This document shows positions 40,512 to 49,829 of a DNA stretch of 64,000 nucleotides, one piece after another (position 1 is the stretch's first letter; every line of letters starts with the position of its first letter). This stretch comes from Zeus faber (lineage: Eukaryota; Chordata; Actinopteri; Zeiformes; Zeidae), in contig OY482847.1 of the NCBI GenBank assembly GCA_960531495.1, positions 27,583,598-27,647,597 on the forward strand, written 5' to 3'. The translations under genes and the position numbers were made by a program. The notes under the pieces were generated by a model. The model had not been told where the DNA came from and searched no databases. It saw nothing but the letters and a program-made list of their open reading frames with translations.

Positions 40512-41989
40512 ACATAAGAACCGTGCTGTCACAAACATCTTGTGGTTAAAGTTTTATCCAAACATAAAAAAAACAAAACCAAAAATTTAGACTGATATTA
40601 CCGAGATGTGCCAGTACACTGACGCCGAAATATGTCCAACCCGGCTAAAACTATCTGGAAGACATACTTCCGCATTAACCTTTGAACACAGTTCGTAAAC
40701 CGGTATTTCATAAAGATCTTGTGGGTTAAATTTCATCCAAATTGATCCACATATGGAGGAGATATTAATGAAAAACCAAACAACTTTGACTTATATTCAG
40801 TTGGTCTTGGTTAACTGACATATTACACGTCTCGTTCTAAAATGAAGGAGGTGAGATTTACAATAAGACGCTTTATGACGTCAGCGTATTATTTACAATA
40901 AATGTACAGATTCTGATTGAGAACGTCCAGTCGAACCGTGAGCGGTGTGGACTCTGTAGTCTTCAGAAGTTACCAAACAGTAACTTCTAAAGACATTTAC
41001 AGTAGGTGTATATTTATAAAGCCTCTTACCTGGTAGATATCAGTAGATCTGTTGGATTGATATTTGAAATCCATGGTCCACATTACTTTGCCGAATTAAT
41101 GAAAAATATAATAGAAGTAATCTTTAAAACTGTGTCAGCCCCTCAAAAACACTGAAATGTGCAACTGAATGATGTGTTCAAGATCCAGCGAGGTGTCAGA
41201 AAAATAAAAGCCATGCAATGGTAATTACTCACAGAAATACCACAATGTTTTTCGTATTTCATGTAAACCTAACTTACTGAAAATGTAATCCAAGTAAAAA
41301 CCTCAATGCAACTTTACAAAAGAATTACATAATTTAGGCTGCTATTGTAAATCTACGTGAATAAGTCGTAATTGACGTATACAAGACACAACGCCATCTA
41401 CTGTCACTGAGGCTCGGGATGTACTTCAATGCAAAAAGGTAAGATATAACAATGACAAGATATAATTTAAAATAAAAAATACTTAGTTTGTAATAAACGT
41501 CATGTATAAACATTTTCCTACACCTTAACTTAACAAACTTGAATGAAAAGGCAGAAAGTGTTTGTGATATTGACAAATTCTTCCATAATAATTCCAATGA
41601 CAAATTATTGTTAAAGTGACATAAATGTTGTCTCCATTACAATATAGACAAATAATCTCTTAAACTGAATTTTCAAATTGTACATTATTAACAGAAAAAG
41701 TACAATAAAGTAGTAATTACAAATAGCGTGTATTTATATATATTTTTAAATGAGATATACTGTATTTATTGCTATTATTATGAAAAGTAATTACGATTTT
41801 AAAAAGTTTTAAAAACAAAACTATTAAAAAGTTGTTAAGTCAGTGACAATATCAAAAAGTAAAGTATCTCTTAATAATGTTTGATGTTTGTACTTTTAGT
41901 AACTTATAATGCATTTCACATAAAACAAAAAACTGTAATATGTCCCTAACATGAATGAGCTGGACCCTGTGTATTGCTGCCTGCAGCTG

Positions 41990-42030
<41 letters not shown>

Positions 42031-42230
42031 GATGTTGTTGTTGTTGTTATGATTTTTAATTTCATCATCATCAGATTTTTTGATATACCTAATTATTTGG
42101 TCGTCAATTCGATCAAACTTATTTTTTTAATAATTAAAATTCACTTCCAACGGGAAATTCCCCCTTTGGCCTTATAATTTTCATAAAACTCTTTCAGAAC
42201 ATAATACACTTTCTGAATTTATCTCCTCTA
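40512..42230. other. intergenic AT-rich stretch
   Basis: No gene is seen. It contains the tail-like phrase gacaaataatctcttaaact near 41648 and an (ATT)n tract at 41993-42030 followed by GTT repeats. Confidence 0.45.
41993..42030. repeat. (ATT)n microsatellite
   Basis: About 12 ATT units followed by short GTT and ATC runs. Confidence 0.93.
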
Positions 42231-42270
42231 GATGCTACAGTGTAATACATACACACAAACATTATTATAT

Positions 42271-42480
42271 GTATGTCTGTATGTATGTATGTATGTATGT
42301 ATGTATGTATGTATGTACAGTATGTATGTATGTATGTATGTATGTATGTATGTATGTATGTATGTATGTATGTATTTATGTACAATGTGTATGTATGTAT
42401 GTCTGTACAGGATGTAGGTATGTATGCGTGCAAGTATGTCTGTACAGTATGTTTGTATGTATGTATGTCTGTCTGTACAG
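42271..42480. repeat. (ATGT)n microsatellite, interrupted
   Basis: ATGT units run for about 210 bases with acagt and ctgt interruptions in the second half. Long frames of MYVC repeats across it are artefacts. Confidence 0.93.
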
Positions 42481-44680
42481 TCTACGGTCACTGTATGTGT
42501 TTTTGTCTGCATGTTGGCATGTTGAGTGTACATATTCTGTTTTTTTTGGGGACTTTGTGAGGCTCCAGGGGGAGTGTCGCACCTTGTTAAAGGGCTAGTG
42601 GATGTGTTTGTTTGACCCTGTGACCCCACCATGGTGCTCAGCGGCATCAGGGAGGATTTGAGTAGCGCAGTCATATGTCTCCACAGATCTCAGGGCAGCG
42701 TTTTCAAAAATGGACTGGCACCAGATGGATAGGGAGCGGACACACCACATGAGGGATTAAAATAGGAGCTGAAATAGGCCTTGATGGATTGCTATAGATG
42801 TACAAGTTACGTAAAATAAACAACAATAACAAGATGATATTTGCATTTGACTGCAGCAGTGTAAACAAAGAGTGGGATGATTTTATTTCATATGGCTGTT
42901 TCCAAGTCTCCAAATCTTATCCGAATCTCATGGCCCAAACTGCAGACTTTTATATGTGACCTATTATCAGTGACCCACAGAAAGAAATAACGACAGAGGT
43001 AAACTTGGATGATCTATCAACCTCTGCATACAAGGTTGTGAACATCCAGCGTGGGGTTTTAACGTGCCCGACGCCATAAATATGCATTTTTAGGAATAGT
43101 ATTGGAAGCGCAAAAGGTTGCATTAATTTCCTCAGCAATATTCCTCCACAGCAGGAAGACAATATCCATTATAATTGTTTCGTTTTGGTTGCTTCCACTT
43201 ATTGCTCTTATTGTTTGTGCATATTTTTACGTGTGTGTTTCCAAGTCGTTCATCTTTTGCCCTGTGCGTTTAACCAAATGGCCACAGCCTCCTTGAGTTC
43301 CCTCAGAAAACATGGTCACAAGGACTCCCATATCCTCTGAAATGCTTAAATTTGTACAGGCCCAGTTGTATTACTTCAGTAAAGCCCACAGTGACTCACA
43401 TAATTTCTGCATTCTCCTTAAAGGATGATTTCTCAAAGGAAAGGGACTCCTGCGTGTTTATTTCACTGTGCTTTATTACTTCACTCCTGTCTCTCTCTCT
43501 CTCTCTCTCCAGTCTGCTGGTATCTTTTTCCGGTACTAAAAACTGAAACACATAATTGGGTGATGAAAGTGCAACAGGAGCCAGACAGAATGACATTGAA
43601 CACAAGGCTGTTGGATTTTTTAATATGTATGCCCACTGGACGGCTTCATTCATGGAATGGAGAGGAAGGCCTATTTCACCAATTAGTTATTACACAGAGC
43701 TACAAACTATCGTTTGCATGCATGACTAACCACAACAAGACGCTGTGGCGTGCGCCTGCCGCTTATTGGACTCTTCCTGTGTACCAGTGTGTAATGGCTC
43801 CCAGCAGCACACAAGGGCTCCAGAATGATCTTCTGCTCAAAAATTCAGATAAGACTGTCCTCTATGATATTTCTATCACTGCTGTTTCTGGAACTATGCC
43901 CCCCCTCTCCCCTTTCTCCAAGGCACAAAGCACTTCCAGATGAGTCTCTCCTCGTCCCCTGATTCACTCTTTGGATTTTCTCATACAGGTCTCTCTTTCG
44001 GTCTTCCCCTGTTTCTTTACTTTACTTCTGCTACTTTCATCCCATCTGTCTTTTCATCTATCCCTTTATTCTTCTTCAGCAAGGTCATGCTCACCATGTT
44101 ACCGCACAAAATACCAAGATACACATGCAATTTTAACCCCCGGAACTCTGTCTTTATGATCAAAAAGATGGCCAGGATCACGAACAGTGGGGTGTGGGTA
44201 TAATGATACGTGCGAGGGGCAAACACCCCGAGCCCATTAAACTTCATGAAAAGCGCAGTGCAAGGGTAAATGGGGCACTTAATGAACCTGGCACAGGAGA
44301 GGGCTTTTGACGAGGAGTGGGTGGGCTGGGGGGTAAAGATAGGAACACGATGGTGCTTATGGTTTTTTTGGAAGTGGTTAGCCTTCATGGAATGGCTCGA
44401 TGGTTTGGTGTAACATGTGTTGTGTCCATATATGGATCATATTCTGTGTGGGTAGTGTTTTTATGTAACAGCTTTTTAATTAAAAGCACTTGCAGCTTTT
44501 AATTGCCACAAGATCTTATGACTTCTTATCTTTTAAGTTATTGAAATCTTCTGGTCCCATGTGATGGTTCTGGCTCAAAGGGACAATTAAATGCACAAAT
44601 CACACTGCAGCTTACATCGCTAAATATCCTTTGACATTACACACACACATTTTCTGCAGTTCAGTCAATGTTTGACTTTT
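42481..44680. other. intergenic stretch, no gene supported
   Basis: Includes a short (CT)n run at 43490-43511. The longest frame (43425-43943, 172 codons) has no family signature and no clear splice context. Confidence 0.4.
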
Positions 44681-44681
44681 T

Positions 44682-46390
44682 ACAGCTTTTCTTCAGACCA
44701 CAGTACCACATCCGGCCTCAGGGTTGTCTGGACAACAGGGTTGTCTTCCTCCCAGGTCCACCTTCATTTCCGACGATCTGGCCTTTTGTAGCAGGCTATT
44801 TCTTGTTGTTGCTGTGTATCTCTCCTACTCCAGAGTGTTAGCGAGTGTTATGAGCACCTTGTCATGGCGCCACCTGCACCTTCCTTGGGTGAGTGTTACT
44901 TTACACCCCGACAGGATGTATGCCACGGTGCCCCTCTCACCGCAAGGCTTGCATAATGTGTCCTCTCTCATGCCCCACTTGTGCAAGTTTGCTGGAGTCG
45001 GGAGTATGCCATACACCTATCTTAATAGGAAAGAGATACGGAAAGGCTCCAATTTCCATAGATCTCCCCATGTGATCTTCCTCTTGGGTAGGTCCCATTT
45101 AGTCCAGGCTCCCTGGGATGCTAACTCCACTGCCCTTGACCTTTGTCCTTCCTTCTCCAGGTTCCATACTTCCTCCTGGATCATGGCTCTTCTATCCTTG
45201 GTTCCTTCCTTCCCCCATTTTTGGAAATGGGAAGTTCCAAAACCCTGTCTTCCTGTGCATGGCGTTCCAATGATGTCACGTAGCTTCAACGTGCGTTCAG
45301 CTTGTGCAATAGATGAGTCAGCTGCCCACTTGTGTCCTGATCGTGTGATGATGGCTGCATTTCTGACAAGTTCATCCTGGGAGTCTCTGTATGTCATTAC
45401 GACTCTGCACTTTACTACCTTAAATTACTCCACTATGGATGACAGAGGAAGTTGGAGCTGTCCTGATCTTATGTAGAGGCCTACTGAAGTGAAGCTTGGA
45501 GGGATTCCCAACCATCTTCGGAGGTACTTACTGATCTTCCTCTCCTTCCTTCTACGCAAGTCATAGGGACGTTATATACTGTCACCAGCCACATGAGTCT
45601 TGGCAGCAGTCCGTGTTGGTAAAGCCATGCTTTAAACTTCCCCGGGAGCCCTGATTTTTCAATCCTCCTCAGCCATTCCTCTGTCTGCCTTTCTGTAGTG
45701 GTGATGTTGTTCCTGTTGGTAAGGGAATCGTCAAACCACTTTCCGAGGCACTTCATTGGATTCTCCTCTATTGATGGAACCACTTCTCCTTGCAGATGCA
45801 ACGGGAACCTGTTGATCAATGTACCTTTCCTGATCACCATTCACCTGGATTTCTTTGGCTTAAACTTCATTCTGGCCCACGTCGCCATGGGATCCAGAAC
45901 TGTTAGCACCCACCTCACCATCACATGGGTTGTGGTTGTCAAAGTAAGGTCGTCCATGTAATCTCTTATTGGGGGTTGTCGGATGCCTGATTCCATTTTT
46001 GGACCTCTGGTTTCTTTCCCAGCTGCTGAAATTACAAGGTTCATACCCATGATGAAGAGGATGGGGGAGATTGTACAGCCAGTTATGATCCCTTTTTCCA
46101 GGTTTTGCCACTGAGTTGTAAAGTGGGCTGTTTTGAATCGTAGCTGGATTCCGCCAAAGTAACTGATGATCATTCCCTTGATGTGCTGAGGGATGTGGTA
46201 GTTGTCTAATGCTGCATGGATGAGGGCGTGAGAGATTGATCCATAGGCATTGGCCAAATCCAGCCAGACGACAGTCAGGTCACCTTTGCTGGTTTTGGCC
46301 TCCTGGATCATCTGACTGAGAACTCCGGTGTGTTCCAGACATCCAGAGAAGCCTGGGATTCCACCTTTCTGGATAGCGGTGTCGATGTTT
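44682..46390 (-). mobile_element. non-LTR retrotransposon (LINE) fragment with restriction-like endonuclease, R2/NeSL-like
   Basis: Reverse transcriptase parts in order are motif A WLDLANAYGS (near 46260), motif B GCTISPILF (near 46070) and the catalytic YMDD box (45949-45960), then the thumb region with LPGKFKAWLYQHG. A C-terminal zinc motif CKPCGERG...YILSGC has Tyr in place of the usual His. Finally TTLRPDVVLWSEE (about 44720-44685) is the start of a restriction-like endonuclease as in R2/NeSL-clade LINEs. It is truncated at both ends. An in-frame TGA lies at 45841-45843, between FKPKKSR and MVIRKG, and there are at least two frame changes further on. Confidence 0.82.
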
Positions 46391-46539
46391 CATGTGTCAT
46401 GTCATCCTCTCTGTCATGTCATCATGAGGTCATCCTCTTGGCCAGTACAGAAAGAAGATCTCTATCTCACTATATGTATGACTAACTCTTCAATGTTCTA
46501 TGTTTATCTTTGTCTATTTGTCATTTGTTTGTGTTCATA

Positions 46540-47790
46540 TGTATCCCTACAAACTTCCCGCAATACTAGGACAGTAAAAAGGAACGTAAAGGAGGAAAAC
46601 TCAGACTTATCTGTGGGAAAACTTGGGCATGGGAGTATAGCTATTGCCTTGGATGCACTGTGCTGCTGCATGGGAAAACTACAAATCCCCATCCATCACC
46701 CCCTAACTAACCTCAATGACACCCATTAAGTTTGTTAGTTGGAATGTGAGAGGTTTGGGCTCACCAGCTAAACATAGCAAAATCCTAAGTCACCTCACCA
46801 GGATGAACCCCAGCTTCTGTCTACTGCAAGAAGGTCTCCTCACTGCATCCCAGCACCTCAAACTCAAAACTAAATGGGTTAGTCAGATGTTTTCTCCATC
46901 ATGCAACTAAAAAAAATAGGTGTTCCTATATTGATCAATAAAAGTATCTCATATCAGAATAAAACCACAATATCAGACACAGAAGGGTGTTACATAATGA
47001 TTAACAGAATTTTACGTAACATAAAATTAACCATAGCTAATATTTATGGCCCCAATAAGCAGGACCCACATTTTTTTCACAATATATTTTCAAAACCTTT
47101 TGAATTTTCTTACTCAGTTATTATACTGGGAGGGGACTTTAACACAGTTCTTGATACAAGTTTAGACCATTCACAAACTTGACATAATCACAAGCCCTGG
47201 TGTTCGTCGGACACTATAAAACAATATATGAGTGATCTTGCTCTTGGCGATCAAATAATCCACATAGTAGAAAATACACAAATCATTGACCACCTAACCA
47301 AATTTATAATGTTCAAAATGGGTTACCTGGATAAAAACATTTGTTCTCATTGTTCCCTTAATACCAGAGATGACTACTTTCATGCCATCTGGCTCTGCCC
47401 ACCTATCCAAACATTCTGGACCAACATCACCGAGAAGCTATGAACCCTTCTAGGTCACAGCATTCCAGTCTCCTGGACTGTATGTCTCCTACAGTCCAGG
47501 ACACCACCAAGCGTGGTGATTTTTCCCAAACTTGGAGTATTGATTAGTTGTTTTTAGACCCAAACATGGTAAAATAGTTCACCAAAGAGGACTTGGTGAC
47601 GGATCTGTACAACAAAAAACTGTGCTCTTGTCATCCTACAGGTCCACATGACAGAGTTATTGCAGCAGTTCTTGACGATTTAAGAATTAATAAAGAGTTC
47701 CATTGCAGGTTGAGAACTTGAACTCTACTTGTTAGACCTAACTCTGTCCTAGATGCAATAGCATAGAAATAATCTTAAAAAAAATAAAAT
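46540..47790 (+). mobile_element. L1/Tx1-like LINE, internally deleted
   Basis: Begins with an apurinic/apyrimidinic endonuclease: FVSWNVRGLGSP (46725-46760), LLQE, ANIYGPNKQ and ILGGDFNTVLD (near 47130). It then jumps to the C-terminal zinc region CSHC...HAIWLCPPIQTFW (47340-47415). The reverse transcriptase that normally lies between is absent, so a large internal deletion joins about 47290 to the C-terminus. Two frame changes split the endonuclease near 46900 and 47180. The 3' end grades into AAATA repeats near 47776, a plausible LINE tail. Confidence 0.82.
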
Positions 47791-48327
47791 AAAATAAATG
47801 AAAGGAATAATATAGAAAACAGAAAGGAGTAGGAGGTGGATAGATTGTTCGGTAAAGTCCAGGTAATGTCTGGGTCAAATGATAATTTCAAAGCAGCTTT
47901 AGATTGACTGCTGCTGATGGAAGGGTCTATTTAAGCAGTTTCCTTTGGCTGTTAGGGGGGGTTGGATGTCAGTGTGTAGCTGTCTGTACGTAATGTGAAG
48001 TTAATTTAATTTGCATTACAATGAGTTGAGTTTGTTAAGTTCGGCCAAGTTATCTGTTTAGTTATGTTTTTGTACATATTTTTGGTTACACATGTAGCAT
48101 GGTGCCACTTTTTTGGAAATAAGACACCTTTGTTATACCTGAACAAATTAAACAACATTTTATCACCTTTGAAATAAATGCTCATGCCTGTCAGTGGCCT
48201 CTGAATGAGCGGGCCATGGGCTAGCTACACTGCTAACCGGTAACGCCGTTGTGTCGGACCAAGGGGCGTGGTCCAGCACTGGCTGCAGACGACAGCACGG
48301 TTCCCTTTCCCTCTGCCGCCAAGCTAC

Positions 48328-48378
48328 CTCGAATCGGCCGAATCAGCGCCCATGCAGCGCTGATTCGTCCGACTCGAG
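48328..48378. repeat. 22-bp-arm stem-loop within the LTR fragment
   Basis: The arms 48328-48349 and 48357-48378 pair at 20 of 22 positions around the 7-base loop ccatgca. A differently worded but similarly paired stem lies at the matching place in the copy at about 24070-24115. Confidence 0.75.
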
Positions 48379-48639
48379 GCAGGGAGCTTTCTTAATGTTT
48401 GTCTGTCTTGCAGAGGGGATCGGCGCACATGCTCGTCAGCTGACCAGGAGTTAGGGCAGGGGTCGGAAACCAATGGCGTTCGTGAGCCAATTATGGCTCT
48501 TTCGATGACAGTATATGGCTCGCAGACAATTTTGAGCTAAAATTATTCATCACAATTAACAAGTAATAAATAATTATTCCGTGTAAAGTAAAACAGGTAA
48601 GAGAAATTACAATTTTGAAAATAAAATTCAAAATATAAA

Positions 48640-49033
48640 TGTGGCGGACAAAGGGGCGTAGTCAAGCACCGGCTACGGACCCGAGAAAAACTCTGGGGCG
48701 CCTTTTACTCGGTGCCCTGCCCCTCCCGGGTCTCTGCTCAGGAGCCACTTGTGGGAGTCTATGCCCACAGGTAAGGGTTTAGGGAGGGAGATGGAGTCTT
48801 TCTACGCCGACATGGCGAGAGCTTAATTTTTAATTTCAATATGCGGTACGCAGGGCACAATTATATATATTACTGAGGATTATTATAATAACTGTGGATA
48901 ATAATGATCCTCTTGGGCGCAGGAGGAATGGCGTTCCACTGCTGGGCTGCTTACGAGCCTGTGCGCCGATCCCCTCTGTAAGACAGACAAACATTAAGAA
49001 AACTCCCTGCCTCGAGTCGGACCAATCAGCTGA
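48640..49033 (-). mobile_element. second LTR copy, reverse orientation, nested in the hAT element
   Basis: On the plus strand it opens TGTGGCGGACAAAGGGGCGT at 48640 and runs to about 49033. Its internal phrases (ctcgagtcggaccaatcagc, gacagacaaacattaag, gttccactgctgggc) are the reverse complement of those in the copy at 48250-49825. It is the youngest visible layer here because it sits inside the hAT, which sits inside another LTR copy. Broken. Confidence 0.65.
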
Positions 49034-49122
49034 ACACAAGTGGACAGAAATGGAAAAAACTTCAATATGTATGTGACAAATAATCTCTTGAACTTGAACC
49101 TGAAGACCAGCTGATTCTTAAA

Positions 49123-49294
49123 ACTTGGAACGAGCTTCGCGTCACATACAACACAATGCAGCATGTGTGTATTGCCGTACTGACCATGTTTGGCTCTACA
49201 TACGCATGTCAGCAGTCTTTCTCGCATCTGAGAAACATTAAGACCAACCTACGCTCACGTTTAACTCAACCTCAACGCCTGCATGAAGCTTAAC
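49123..49294 (+). pseudogene. hAT transposase C-terminal dimerisation-domain remnant
   Basis: The frame reads TWNELRVTYNTMQHVCIAVL, then FGSTYACQQSFSHLRNIK and NLRSRLTQPQRLHEA, then a stop. The pattern GST-Y-C-x-QSFS-x-(L/M)-R-x-IK-x-x-(Y/L)-RSRLT matches hAT-family transposase C-termini (the hATC domain, as in ZBED/GTF2IRD2-related proteins). Catalytic domains are missing. Confidence 0.8.
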
Positions 49295-49829
49295 CTCACT
49301 ACGTATGAAGCAGACTACAAGGCCATCAGCAAAACCATGCAGCACCAAAACACCGCATTAATGGTAAAAAGTATTTCCTTTATTATTGGTTAGCTACAGT
49401 ATAACAACAATATTATTAAAAAGAATAAAGAGAGATTTATTATATATAGCGCTTTTAGATATGTGTTATTTGTTAAAAATGTATGCCTTACTTGAAAAAT
49501 GTACGCATTAAGTTGCATTCAATTTTATTAAATATTATATGGTTCTCAAGAAAATACATTTAGAAATATTTGGCTATTACGGCTCTCCCAGCCAAAAAGC
49601 TTCCCAACCCCTGAGTTAGGGTGTGGAACGCCATCGCTCCTGCACCCAAAATTATTAGGACCACTAGCATTGTTATTTATTATTTATACTTGTGGCCAGC
49701 GAGCATTTTGTTCACGATGCAATAAAAACTCTCTCTATGTTGGCAAACCATAAAAGAAAGAACTCCCTCCCTAAAAACCTACTTGTGGGTGTCCCTGCTC
49801 ACAAGTAGGGGCAGAGACAGTTTTCACTT

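Larger units (their letters stand above)
48457..49613. mobile_element. hAT DNA transposon with 8-bp target-site duplication
   Basis: The ends are inverted repeats: CAGGGGTCGGAAACC at 48457 and its imperfect complement ending AACCCCTG at 49613. The direct repeat agttaggg flanks it exactly (48449-48456 and 49614-49621), the 8-bp duplication typical of hAT. Inside, a transposase C-terminal remnant lies at 49123-49294 and a foreign LTR copy at about 48640-49033. Without that insert the element is only about 760 bp, so it was an internally deleted, non-autonomous copy. Confidence 0.9.
48250..49825 (+). mobile_element. LTR fragment of a GmR1-like element, interrupted by a hAT transposon
   Basis: Starts TGTGTCGGACCAAGGGGCGT at 48250 and includes a strong stem-loop at 48328-48378 followed by gcagggagctttcttaatg. 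It is interrupted by the hAT element 48457-49613 and resumes with tgtggaacgccatcgctcct, a polyadenylation-like AATAAA (about 49720) and ccctccctaaaaacctact. The same string of phrases occurs at 60.85-61.1 kb beside the gypsy fossil, and in scraps at 22.1 and 24.1 kb. LTR identity is inferred from that association. Broken. Confidence 0.6.

Noticed and set aside
44724-45476. A 250-codon plus-strand frame
   Set aside because: It is the antisense shadow of the LINE reverse transcriptase remnant on the minus strand.
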